Source: Polymyxa betae (lineage: Eukaryota; Endomyxa; Phytomyxea; Plasmodiophorida; Plasmodiophoridae). From it: 20,684 nucleotides of DNA. The position numbers and the translations under genes are program-made. Shown one piece after another: positions 10,200 through 18,902 of this stretch. The stretch's first letter is position 1; each line of letters opens with the position of its first letter. The notes below the pieces were generated by a model. That model was not told the origin of the DNA. It saw only the letters and a program-made list of their open reading frames with translations, and searched no databases. The DNA is taken from the NCBI GenBank assembly GCA_003693705.1, contig RBZT01000107.1, positions 1 through 20,684 on the forward strand, in the 5' to 3' direction.

Positions 10200-10647
10200 G
10201 TGTCGATGATTTTGTTGTTTTTTGAAGGTTTTTCGAGCACGGATGGAGTTATTTACAACGACCGTCACTGCTGTCACACTGCTCAGCGTCAACGATCATC
10301 TCGTTGGTCTGAAGATGTTTATTGTTTGGTGAAAGATTTTGTAGAACGCAATCCTTGTTTTTATATTGAGAACCTGCAAGAACAACTCATGGAGATCTTG
10401 TCGTGCTTTACGTCATGATTTGAAACATTCTAGAAACGTCCTAAAGCGAGCCTGAGAAAGTGATCTCTTTCACTGGAAGGAATATTTTTACGAACTTTCT
10501 GCTCTATATCCCTTTCAAGAGCAATTGATTTTCATTGACGAATCGAGAAAAAGACGGCAGGGACGTTTAGATGTTGGAGTTTGGTCGGGTATGATTTGGC
10601 CGGTGCTTAAGTCGGTGGCGAGAGCAGAGACAGAATTCAAAGTTTGA
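10200..10647 (+). pseudogene. IS630/Tc1/mariner-like transposase fragment
   Basis: The first frame (10200-10418) ends a helix-turn-helix-like segment: RSSRWSEDVYCLVKDFVERN followed by CFYIENLQEQLMEI. This matches the W..D....I..FVE..P..YL.ELQ..L linker of Tc1/mariner/IS630 proteins. A frameshift near 10400 leads to RALRHDLKHSRNVLKRA, a TGA (10453-10455), then ESDLFHWKEYF and PFQEQLIFIDESRK. The (F/I)xDES box holds the first catalytic Asp (D codon at 10537-10539). Homology fades after about 10580 and the frame stops at 10645-10647, so the other two acidic residues are missing. TA-flanked terminal repeats were not found. Confidence 0.65.
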
Positions 10648-11055
10648 TGTGTATTAGCGAAAAGCGGTAATCGGAATGATTTAAATAGTTTCTAAGAACG
10701 CTCCAGAAATCATCCAAGGTGCTGGCCGTTGGAAATGGACTGGTGGAAGCTCGAGGGCTCTTCGGAATGTTCTATTCCACTATAGGCTTCGCCCTTCGTA
10801 GAATGGGTTGCGCCTGCTGTTACGTTAACTGGGACCCCTGGCAGGGACACAGGCGCTGACATTAAAGTGACACGGATGGTCGAGAATCATTACTTCGATC
10901 AGTGTGTAGAGCTCAGATCAAGAACACCGGTGTTTTCGGTAAATGCAATGAGGCCAGCCTCCATTAGTTCATTTTTGTAAACGAAAAACTCTAGGCACAG
11001 TTTTACGATATTGTAAAAGCGTTACTGAAGATTCGACCGCTCTCTCGAACAATAT
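10648..11055. other. No gene recognised
   Basis: Mixed-composition DNA. No long frame, clear repeat or splice pattern was seen. It may contain the eroded 3' half of the Tc1/mariner copy, but no catalytic motif is readable. Confidence 0.4.
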
Positions 11056-11437
11056 ACCAGTTCCCCAGAATTGCGGTATTATCTATTATCTTCCAAGAAG
11101 AGTTCCGCGCTAATACCTCCAAGATTGGTTGAGGAGACAAGATCGAAGATTATACCAATATTAAGTTTGAAACTGGGCCATGCCTCTTTAGTTCACAATG
11201 AAATGTGTGAAGATGATACTGTTTTCATTTACAGAAGATTTCCAGGTAAATTTTTCAAGCCCTTCATGGCATAATTCTGTACAGATAATTTCTTTCAATT
11301 TAGGGAAGGGCCATTCTAGGAGAAGGGATTTAGACTGGTACTGTGAAGCCTTCTCTCAGCATAGAGGGAAGAGTTTCCGCCTATACCGGGTTTTTATCGT
11401 ATTGAAGAATACCGGCAGCAGGTGCTCCTGCACCTAA
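11056..11437 (+). CDS. Possible two-exon gene fragment, unidentified
   Basis: A plus-strand frame reads SKKSSALIPPRLVEETRSKI...HNEMCEDDTVFIYRRFPG up to 11245. A plausible 58-nt intron follows (11246-11303: GTAAAT start, pyrimidine-rich TTTCAATTTAG end). Splicing joins G|GG and keeps the frame into KGHSRRRDLDWYCEAFSQHR, ending at a TGCACCTAA stop (11435-11437). The frame agreement across the intron is the main support. No ATG is clear and I do not recognise the product. It could be an exon pair of a larger gene or a chance frame. Confidence 0.3.
11246..11303 (+). other. Candidate intron (58 nt)
   Basis: Begins GTAAAT and ends TTTCAATTTAG. Its removal keeps one frame between flanking open segments (phase 1). 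Confidence 0.35.
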
Positions 11438-11868
11438 TTTTCTGCCCAACGGTTGGTTGCTAAGTTGACTTATGTAATTCAGGCCCGTTTTTGAATTTAA
11501 AGACGGTTCGGGACAGTTACATGCTGCTTTGGCAGGTTCAGGAGAGGTAATCGTATGGAATAGCTCTATTGAATATGAGGTATAATGTTGATAAATGCGA
11601 GCTCTTCAGCAGCTATCGCGATATGTAATCACATTTAAATTAGGCCCCAGCCTGGCCCCAAGGGTCCTTTGTCTATGCTGTCATGTTCACTATCAAAGTA
11701 AAAGACCAAGCTTTTTGATACAACCGATGTGTAATCTTTCTTCCAAAAGCATTCCTAGTTTACATTTTTGTACATCTATATAAATATTGACATTTCCCGA
11801 TTGTTTCACAATCGCAGCAAATCAGGCCTCTCGGAGCCAGGCAAACTCTTTCTCTTGCGTTTATTTCA
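11438..11868. other. No gene recognised
   Basis: AT-leaning DNA with short open frames only. Some stretches (for example 11813-11860, reading IAANQASRSQANS) could be exon debris of the decayed gene that follows, but nothing supports an assignment. Confidence 0.35.
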
Positions 11869-12076
11869 ATGCTTTCGGAATGGTTATTACCATCATTCAT
11901 AGCTTCGCTAAACCCATCCACATCTGACAGTAGCATGCTTCAGGCTATTCGTCAAATGTTGGTCCTGCCCTTGCACTCGCAGGTGTCTGAGAGCTTACCC
12001 TAGTTTCTGATAGGCGTCGCTACTGCTGTATATTCCTTCTTCATAATGGCAGCTGATTTATTGTCGAAAACGCCTC

Positions 12077-12127
12077 GTTTGTAATTATTCACTAACCGAC
12101 TAACGCATATTTTTCCCTTATCTGGAG
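12077..12127 (+). other. Candidate intron (51 nt)
   Basis: Starts GTTTGT, contains CACTAACCGACTAACG (two CTAAC branch-site-like motifs, as in fungal introns) and ends TATCTGGAG. The length fits the other short introns in this window. The downstream reading frame is ambiguous because the sequence is CT-rich. Confidence 0.35.
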
Positions 12128-12662
12128 TGTCGTTTCACTTCCTCTCCATCTCGTCTCTATCCTGAAGTTACCAATTTCTGTCGCTCTCTCTCACACATCT
12201 TCTATTCTTTTGTCAGCTTATGCGTGATTTCAGATCGAGTGCCCCCGCCACATCGCTTGATATCGTGAAGATACCTGTCTCCAAGGCTCCTTCTCACTTG
12301 CTCTCGTCTCTCGCCCACTGCAAAGGCTTAATTTTTTAGCTCGGAATTGACTCGCAGTCAAAAAGCTGTTGCATCTGCTCCTCTTGCAACTTCCAAGCAT
12401 ACTGTATTTTCGGTTCTCCCAACCCAACTACTATATCGTATTCAAGGTATGTTCACATAGTTTCCTAAAATTTCTATCTTTATTTTCTAACTTGTTATTC
12501 CTTGAGCTTCATAGAATATTGTAATCGCAACCGCTCATAGCTAGCAGGTTTTTTATGTTTTATGAGGCGTTGACTTGCGGCATCATATTCGATTTCTGTG
12601 TTCGTTTTCTGTGTTAGAAGTTTTAATGCTCAAAGTTTGCTGACACTGTCCTCGATCTTCAG

Positions 12663-12706
12663 ATGTGCTACTTAAAGCGATTGGTGATGATGCTGATCAT
12701 CAAGGA
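12663..12706 (+). other. Exon A (44 nt), one of a tandem pair
   Basis: Preceded by a pyrimidine-rich acceptor (CTCGATCTTCAG) and followed by GTGTAA as donor. Joined to the G at 12446 it reads DVLLKAIGDDADHQG and leaves phase 0, which matches the phase of the exon at 13910. Without splicing the same frame meets a stop at the donor (GTG TAA). Confidence 0.45.
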
Positions 12707-12972
12707 GTGTAATTATACTATTTTGTCTGATCTTTATCACTTTCGTGGGAGGCTCGGCCCGATTCTGGATTTTTTTTTCATTGCTTGTTATTGTTTGAGT
12801 TTTATAAGTTATTGTAGTCGCAATCGTTTATCGCTTAGCACTTTTTGTTGCTTTTTTCACGTTTTGGCTTGCGGTTATCCTATAAAGTGTTCGTCTCTAC
12901 TTCGAGTCGATTTCTTGTTAACACTATCCTTTTTTATTGTCAAAGTTTGCAAGCATTGTAATCGTTCTGCAA

Positions 12973-13016
12973 ATATGCTGCTCCAGGCTGCTGGTGATGA
13001 TTCTGCTCAAGATGGT
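12973..13016 (+). other. Exon B (44 nt), diverged copy of exon A
   Basis: Identical in length to exon A and matching it at 30 of 44 positions with no gaps; it reads NMLLQAAGDDSAQDG. Its donor GTGTAA is the same. Its acceptor position reads CAA where exon A has CAG, so the splice site looks broken. The surrounding intron sequence is also duplicated: CTTGTTATTSYTTGAG at 12491 and 12784, and CAAAGTTTGC just upstream of both exons. Confidence 0.45.
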
Positions 13017-13234
13017 GTGTAATCTATCTTTACTGTCCAAATTCTCTTGCCCAGTTCTGCTAGGTTATCTCATTGCTTGTTGCGCTCTCTGAGATATCTA
13101 AGGCTTTGTATTTAATGACCATGACAGAAACATTGTCCCTTATTTTAAAACCTGTCCTGAATCTGCTCTTTTTTATTGTTATTTCTGTTGATTTTCACAT
13201 CTGGAAATATACTGTCGCTTGTGTTAATATAATA

Positions 13235-13868
13235 CGATGCCTACTCTGATATCCGATACTGCCTAGAATCACCTGTCGTATCGGATATCAGGATATATCG
13301 GATATCACCAATTTTTCTGCGTACGCCAAAAAATCTGCGTGACTGGCTCTCAGTCACGCAAATAATGTCGAAGCAATTTTGAATTACAGAAAATGTATTC
13401 CATTTTGGTACTTGAATTTTGCGGAGTGCGAAGTTGCCATCCAGAACCCATCAGTGAGGATAAGGACTTTTGTCTCCGGAACAACGAATTCAAGCTCTGA
13501 AAATTATGTCCGTAATCTGTAGGTGAAGACCCGGAAGATAACTTGCAATTTATCCGCAAAGTTCATCGAATGTTGGAAACTTTGAGAAATAGCGAGCGAC
13601 AGAAACGAAAATTTTCACTGCGACCGCCCACGATTCATAGTTTCATCAGCAAAATCGATTGAAGTGTCAAGACTAAGTAAAACGCTGCATTTCAGTGTTT
13701 TGTATTTTTTTCTGATGATTTTGGGCTTTTTTTGTATCGGATATTAGATAATCGAAAACTCCCTGTCGTATCGGATATCATCCATAGAACGGCACAAAAT
13801 TTCTGAAATTTTAATCGGTTATCAGAGGATATCTGATATCGGAGAATCGGTTATCAGGGTAGGCACGG
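13235..13868. mobile_element. 634-bp MITE with TIRs and TA target duplication
   Basis: The ends are inverted copies: CGATGCCTACTCTGATATCC on the left and, reading inward on the other strand, CCGTGCCTACCCTGATAACC on the right. Both are flanked by TA (13233-13234 and 13869-13870), the target preference of Tc1/mariner elements. A TATCGGATATCA-like motif occurs about seven times in the two subterminal regions and allows strong hairpins. CCTGTCGTATCGGATATCA is repeated directly at about 13273 and 13763. The interior (13330-13700) has no transposase; a 69-codon minus-strand frame (13350-13559) matches nothing I know. It appears to sit inside an intron of the decayed gene. Confidence 0.7.
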
Positions 13869-14384
13869 TACTGCTTCTCTGTTGGTTCGCACGAATTTTT
13901 CATTTTTAGATTGGCGAAGTGAAGCTCTTAGACAACAGCCCAGTCAGAAGTATGAGGCCCGCAGTTGCCTCGCTAAACGCTTCATCGGACACCGTTAATG
14001 GTGGTAACTTTGTGTCTTAAACTCGTGGCCGTGATCATTCCAACTCTAATCATTTCGTGTTTGGCTCTGATGTCACCCAAGCCATCTTAAGCTTAGATCG
14101 ATTTTTCAGCATTTCTTTGGAGTTATCTTGACGCCTCCAGAGTCGGGACGAACTATTTGCTGTAAAACAGGTTCACAAAAAGGTACAGCGATGCTATCCA
14201 GAAGTGTGATCTCCCGCCGAAACCTTTGATGAAAAGCAGCTATATAATTTTGAATCTGCTCCGCAAACATACTCTTCCTAGCATCCTACCAATAGAGAAA
14301 TACGTCGCCGTGAAGGAAGACGAAATGTTTGACAGTTTCGTGTGATTTGTATCACGAGCTTGTCACACTGGTTATGAGAAGTAG

Positions 14385-15100
14385 ATTATAATTGTATCTC
14401 CTGACAATCTTAATTGAAGTGGCTTGGCTTATCTTGATTCTGTCTGTTTCAACGAGTGCTGTCCAACTCATTCCTGTAACTTCATTGTTTAGCATATGAG
14501 GCTCGAGACAATATCAAAAGTCTACAGTGTCTGAATCTGACAGTCAGCCGATTGATGGTTTTGTATTATTTTCACATAGGCCATAGGGCAACGAAATCGT
14601 AGGAAAACATGCGTTATTAATAACATGCGTCAACATGAGCACACCCAACCCTAACCCTTGGTCAACATTTCAAAACATGCGTCAACATTTACCATTTGGC
14701 TTGAATTTCTTCATAAAGTAAAGAGTTTCGAATCGATTCGACTAGTGCCCTGATTTTGGGTCAACAGACGTGCGATTTCGGTAACACATGGCCGAGATTG
14801 TCATGCAGCATCACCCAAATAGTCCCATGAGTACATTTAGGATTTTTCGTTGATTTCAGTATTTAAACCATCAATAAAGAGATGTCACCAGTAAACATGA
14901 CTATCATCTGTATTATTTCATGCAAATTTTCCTCCTCACTTTTCCATCAATGACCTTCAGCTGGATGAATTTGAGGGTTTTGTGACTTGTTCGCATGTCA
15001 ATCCAAGGGTACCTGTCCGTTCGATCCTGAGTTGGCGCCCAGTTTAAACTGACTTTGCTTGCTATAGGTTTCTACCTGTCTCCGGATTTTGCTCATCATC
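14385..15100. other. Intergenic DNA with short ACATGCGTCAACAT repeats
   Basis: No gene is seen. Between about 14608 and 14692 the word ACATGCGT occurs four times, twice as ACATGCGTCAACAT. An AACCCTAACCC string (14646-14656) lies between them, only two telomere-like units. The promoter of the gene at 15101 should lie in the last part; no convincing TATA box was found. Confidence 0.5.
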
Positions 15101-15954
15101 ATGCAAGACGACCAAGCGTTTGATGCTCTAGCTATCATTGCCAACGACAGTGAAGGCAGCGAACATTCAGATGACAGAATGGTGGACCAACAAGAGGACA
15201 ATGCCGTCCAGGCAGGCGGATGGATTCAAGAATACGCTCGGCTTCGTCACGACTTCCAAAAAGCCAAAACCGGATTCGTGGAAAGCCCAATTTTTTTCAA
15301 GTTCCAACTTCAACCGCTCCCGGATGCCGCTGAGCTCAAGATTGACATCGACGGCTGGAAAATCAGCTTCTACCCCAAAGAAGGGCAGGGGCTCTTCGAT
15401 GTGGTAGACCTATCCCATGATAGTGACTTAAAAGTGCTTGTAGGGATCCCTTATCTTCATCGGGGAATGATATTGAGAGACTCTGCTGGATGCGAAGAAG
15501 GCGAAAGCGTTCGGCTGAGGGATTATGCGGGTCTCAAGATTGCCAAAATGGGCCGGTATGCTTTCGTCATGGCAATGTCGCGGTTTACAAATTCTAGGGG
15601 TTAGGCAACGTTGGCCATTATGTTCTTAGACTTGCGTCCTAATCAGCTCAATGAGCAGCGCATAGGTCTCGTCAAGAATGCCATCAGAGCGGCATTAGGT
15701 TCAATCGCGGAAGTGTCGAATGGTGCTGCTCCTGTTCCAATCAGAAACACCACAAAGCTGCGTACGTTCGGTTAGCGACTAATGCGACAACAGAGGGAGC
15801 TGGACGACCCCAAGCTGAGCCAGGTTTTCCTGGCCGTCTACACATTCGGAGGTAAGGTCGAAAATTTGTCTTACACTCGATTGGTACAGGGAAACTCCTT
15901 CAAAGACTTGCTCGAGCCTGGGTTCGCAACTTCGTTCATCCGTAATCAGCTTTC

Positions 15955-16010
15955 GATTTAGGCCGGTGCCTAGATTTCGAAATGGATTTAGGCCTGTGCC
16001 TAGATTTCGA
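15955..16010 (+). repeat. Two-copy 30-bp direct repeat
   Basis: The 26-bp core beginning GATTTAGGCC and ending TAGATTTCGA occurs at 15955-15980 and 15985-16010 with one mismatch (period 30 bp). In one frame it encodes DLGRCLDFEM followed by DLGLCLDFDC, so it is a clean 10-codon duplication. The gene's reading frame changes at this point. Confidence 0.85.
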
Positions 16011-16235
16011 CTGCAGCATCACGACCACTGTTCGCCTGCCTGGAGTCGAGCACTTCGTGATGCCGGAATTCCTCAAATTGCTAGTCGGACAGCCGCTGGA
16101 TTCCAGCGATTCGGTGAAAAACCCTCAGCCAAATCAAGCCGTTATCTGATCATATTTTAAGGTTCATCCGAAAGCATTATGGAAGTTGAGGAATCAGATG
16201 CCGACCAACCTAATGCCGATCAAGATTCATACATG

Positions 16236-16284
16236 GTATCAATTCCACCTCATTTCTATTAGTGATAATAACAATGTACATTAG
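16236..16284 (+). other. Intron 1 (49 nt)
   Basis: GTATCA donor, TGATAATAAC branch-like motif, TACATTAG acceptor. Removal joins an acidic frame (QPNADQDSYM) to another acidic frame (SPSDSSDGESGHSQ). The intron itself contains stops. Confidence 0.6.
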
Positions 16285-16756
16285 TCACCAAGTGACAGCT
16301 CGGATGGGGAATCTGGTCATTCTCAAGAGTTATCACAGAAGTCGATGAGGAAGAGCCAGATCAGTTGCCGCCTGTCGTTGATGCCGACGACCACGACGTT
16401 GGCCATTACGTCGGCGGAGCTGATCTTGCTCTGGATCAACAAATTTCGGACGCCAACGCTCAGTTTTTCGACAGGTATTTGAAGTGGGTATTATCCGACG
16501 ATTTACTGAGCGTTAACGGTTTCAGATTCGGTTATCACGAGCTGGGCAGCTGCATTGTTGATGGTCAATGCACTGCCTTCTCTAGGCTTTCGAAGCTGGA
16601 GTCCATCTACGGCGATATTATTGGAGATTATAGGTAATAACGTAGTCTGGGAAAGGCTTAGAAGGGTTTACTTTGACTGTTATAAAACTGTGGTCTCCAC
16701 GCCCAGCTACATATCGGCCCAGCAGCGAACAGCCCATGCCAGGCCGTCTATTGCAG

Positions 16757-16805
16757 GTGACATAACTGATTTCCCTGAAAAATAACGTTCTGGATTTCTT
16801 TTCAG
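16757..16805 (+). other. Intron 2 (49 nt)
   Basis: GTGACA donor, CATAACTGATTTC branch-like motif and TTTCTTTTCAG acceptor. Splicing restores G|GG and joins AHARPSIAG to MLFNLVEEALTPRDARPLSD without a stop. Confidence 0.65.
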
Positions 16806-16945
16806 GGATGCTGTTCAACTTGGTTGAGGAGGCGCTAACACCCAGGGATGCCCGGCCATTATCCGACTCCGAATGGCATCGGAAACTGGAAACCGTTGAA
16901 AAACGGTTACACATATGACAAGAATTGTCGAAAGGGGTCAATGAG

Positions 16946-16992
16946 GTAACGCAACACAGCTGTAATTTTCCCAGATTTTTACTGGTTTTCAG
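16946..16992 (+). other. Intron 3 (47 nt)
   Basis: GTAACG donor and TTACTGGTTTTCAG acceptor. Splicing joins QELSKGVNE to LRMETSIHICLLAAMEHPVA in one frame. Confidence 0.65.
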
Positions 16993-17299
16993 CTCCGGAT
17001 GGAAACTTCAATCCATATCTGTTTGCTTGCTGCAATGGAACATCCCGTTGCAGCCTGCTTCGTCTATGATGAAGGTGAAGACCCTGGTCTTCTCCATCCG
17101 GACCGCTCTGATTCGCAATCGGGAGGGATGGAATAAGAATCCTGTCCCCTCAATTCGCCAAAGATCTAGCTTCTGGACCTCCCTTTGATTCGCGAGTTTG
17201 GTATTTCGACTCCAAATCTCTTTCAATGTCTTGGCTTGGGTAGGCAACGGGTGAATCGATGTTGAAGTTTTCGACTCGTTTGAAGAATGATTCAAGATA

Positions 17300-17577
17300 G
17301 AGGCGCCGAGGCCGGGTGATCACCCCAAGGCCCGAGGCTTGCGCCAACCTGCTGAGGTGTTAACACACTGGTGCTGTTAGAAGGGTACAGTGTCTCTAGT
17401 CCTTGAACCATTGGGATCCCAGTTGGCTCTTGGGCTCCACAACCGCCACGCGGCAGCCGCATTTCTCTTGACTGTACCATCAGCACAGCTCACGCAACGT
17501 GGCATTTGGTTGTGGCTTTAAAACAAAAATTAAACAACCTGTGTGAGACTCGAACCTAGAGCCTGACTGTAACATCC
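17300..17577 (-). repeat. GC-rich, possibly tRNA-derived (SINE-like) segment
   Basis: No gene. The minus strand contains AGGTTCGAGTCTCACAC (about 17542-17558), close to the RNA polymerase III B-box (GGTTCGANNCC) of tRNA genes and SINEs. An A-box could not be placed with confidence. A 12-bp palindrome GGGTGATCACCC lies at 17314-17325. The base composition differs from the AT-rich flanks. Confidence 0.3.
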
Positions 17578-18311
17578 TCATGTTGAATTTCTTGGTCTAT
17601 GATGGAACCTTTGAATCTTCATCCTTTTACCCGTAATCTCGATACTTGCTGATTTCGTTCCTTCATTGCCAGATCCCAAAAAGAAATTTTTATTTGTAGA
17701 TTGGACGAGTATTCTCCATTTTGGCAAGGAAATATGAGCCAGGAACCAAAGGCTCGCCGAAACAATCTTGTCCCAGACTGTCACCGAGTTCAATCCGGTT
17801 GATAATTACTACTAATACTATACAGTCCTCCACAACCTTCACAAAATCGATTTAGTATTCATCAAAACTGTTAGAATTGTAAATTGAGCTTTCAAGTCGA
17901 TGGCCAGGGCAAGTTTACGCTATCGAGTATATTGAAGATAGGATTGTACAGGAATGTTCCTAATAAGACCCTGGGGAGCCGGATTTCCAGCGTCCAGGGT
18001 CTTAGGCATCCCAAACCAGGGTTCAGGGCTTTTATGGGAAAACCTCAATAGAAACATTTACTGTAGCCGACAACCGTCTTTGCACACGATTTAGATTCAC
18101 GATCTTCCTTGTTGAGTGGATTTTGCATTCGCTGAATCGCCAGAATGAATTACCTAAAGTAATTTTGTGCAGTTGCACCGGATATGAGAGGAACATAGAC
18201 TGGAAGTTAAATCATTTATTGAGCTCATCTCATTTTCATATCTATCTTCACATCAGCGTAAAAACTCTTTTTTAACCCCTTTGTACGTTTTCAACGTGCC
18301 AGAATTTCGCT
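17578..18311. other. No gene recognised
   Basis: AT-rich DNA. A minus-strand frame (17578-17793; MNSVTVWDKIVSASLWFLAH) and an overlapping one (LGDSLGQDCFGEPLVPGSYF) are open over about 100-200 bases but match nothing I know. The GCCAGGG / TCCAGGG / AACCAGGG words around 17900-18030 do not form a clear repeat. Confidence 0.4.
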
Positions 18312-18476
18312 CTACAACACATTCTTAATAGGTATGCCAGCTATATGGCACTGGCAGAGCTTACGAGAGGACAGACTCTCAACTATAGCCTGAATTTGTT
18401 CAGCTTCTTTCGCAGCCGAATTGATATTGTAGGCTCCATGACGACCACAAAGAGCGGCAACGAGAGTTATACTCAT
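18312..18476 (-). CDS. Small open frame, unidentified (54 codons)
   Basis: The minus-strand ATG at 18476 reads MSITLVAALCGRHGAYNINS, then AAKEAEQIQAIVESLSSRKL and CQCHIAGIPIKNVL, then TAG (18312-18314). After the stop the frame stays open for six more codons (SEILAR). The composition is protein-like, with a helical AAKEAEQIQAIVESL segment and a CQC, so this could be an exon or transposon debris. There is no homology I can name and no evidence of expression. Confidence 0.25.
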   Translation of the reverse strand: MSITLVAALCGRHGAYNINSAAKEAEQIQAIVESLSSRKLCQCHIAGIPIKNVL

Positions 18477-18511
18477 ATAGAGAGGCCAATAGACGCATAA
18501 AGAACTCTCGC

Positions 18512-18626
18512 AATCGAGACCGAAGGCGTTTTATCTACGGATAAAATCGTGTTTATCTGCGGATAAAACACCGTGGGTCTTGAATCGGTCCGAAGACAGT
18601 CGGGAGTCGGGACCGAAGGTTTTTTT
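18512..18626. repeat. Palindromic TTTATCTRCGGATAAAA pair and flanking GACCGAAGG repeats
   Basis: TTTATCTACGGATAAAA (18530-18546) and TTTATCTGCGGATAAAA (18552-18568) are direct copies 22 bp apart, each nearly palindromic. They are bracketed by the related strings ATCGAGACCGAAGG (18513-18526) and GTCGGGACCGAAGG (18610-18623), each followed by a T-rich run. This could be a transposon end or a protein-binding site; no element could be delimited. Confidence 0.6.
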
Positions 18627-18686
18627 ATTTTGGGCTCAGTCATATTGAGCAAACTTGTCGTTTATAAAAGTGATTATTAAACACGG

Positions 18687-18845
18687 TCGGCGGCTACCAA
18701 AGTAGGCGAAAACAGATAGTTTAGGGCTGGAAGCCACCTTAGGGTCGGCTACGTCTAAAAACACTATCTGTCGGTAGCTACCACCGTTGGCGAAAGAAGA
18801 TATTTATGGCTGAAAGCTACTTTAGTGTCGGTTACTTTAAAAAAG
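18687..18845. repeat. Diverged tandem repeat, 84-bp period, two copies
   Basis: 18687-18761 and 18771-18845 align without gaps over about 75 bases at roughly three-quarters identity, both reading TCGG..GCTACC...GGCGAAA...GGCTG.AAGC.AC.TTAG.GTCGG.TAC. They lie just upstream of the Harbinger-like transposase and could be subterminal repeats of that element. Confidence 0.65.
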
Positions 18846-18902
18846 GAGTACTGCCCACGAACAAGTTGTGAAGTTGAAAGGCAGCGTTAGACATTCTTCC
18901 CT

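Larger units (their letters stand above)
11869..14384 (+). pseudogene. Unidentified decayed multi-exon gene carrying a duplicated exon and a MITE
   Basis: Coding-like plus-strand segments are linked by plausible splice sites. 11869-12076 reads MLSEWLLPSFIASLNPSTSD... with one TAG at 12001. A 51-nt intron candidate follows (12077-12127, two CTAAC branch-like motifs). 12220-12446 reads MRDFRSSAPATSLDIVKIPV, then after a shift SELTRSQKAVASAPLATSKH...LLYRIQ. Exon A is 12663-12706 and its copy exon B 12973-13016. The last exon, from 13910 after TTTTTCATTTTTAG, reads IGEVKLLDNSPVRSMRPAVA...NHFVFGSDVTQAILSLDRFFS and on to 14384. It has in-frame TAA 14018, TGA 14129, TGA 14207, a frameshift near 14265 and TGA 14343. 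Phases agree across exon A to the last exon. I do not recognise the protein. Confidence 0.4.
15101..17243 (+). pseudogene. Unidentified three-intron gene with in-frame stops and frameshifts
   Basis: The ATG at 15101 opens MQDDQAFDALAIIANDSEGS and an acidic N-terminus. The frame then reads WIQEYARLRHDFQKAKTGFV, IDIDGWKISFYPKEGQGLFD and on, through TAG 15602 and TAG 15773, to about 15950. A frame change at a 30-bp duplication leads to CLDFDCSITTTVRLPGVEHF. After further shifts come an acidic stretch (EVDEEEPDQLPPVVDADDHD) and FDRYLKWVLSDDLLSVNGFR. Three short introns (16236-16284, 16757-16805, 16946-16992) keep coding frames across them, although a TGA (16917-16919) lies between the second and third. 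The C-terminus, after another shift, reads DSRVWYFDSKSLSMSWLG and stops at 17241-17243. No domain is recognised. It is a cellular gene or transposon accessory gene now decayed, unless the indels are sequencing errors. Confidence 0.55.

Noticed and set aside
13952-14281. Repeat-induced C-to-T mutation as cause of the stops
   Set aside because: Every stop codon can arise from CAA, CAG or CGA by one C-to-T change, so the stops alone prove nothing. CpG is plentiful and many lesions are indels.
14641-14660. Telomere-like AACCCTAACCC (also TTTTAGGGTTT near 6674)
   Set aside because: Only two units each, not an array.
15602-15775. Reassigned TAG (or TGA) codons, suggested by coding that continues after stops
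   Set aside because: All three stop codons interrupt readable frames in this window (TAA 7913, TGA 10453, TAG 15602 among others), frameshifts occur too, and the affected genes are mostly transposons. Decay or sequencing error explains this better than a changed code.
17008-17295. 95-codon minus-strand frame
   Set aside because: It lies opposite the last exon of the 15101-17243 gene, whose splice sites and plus-strand frames explain the region better.
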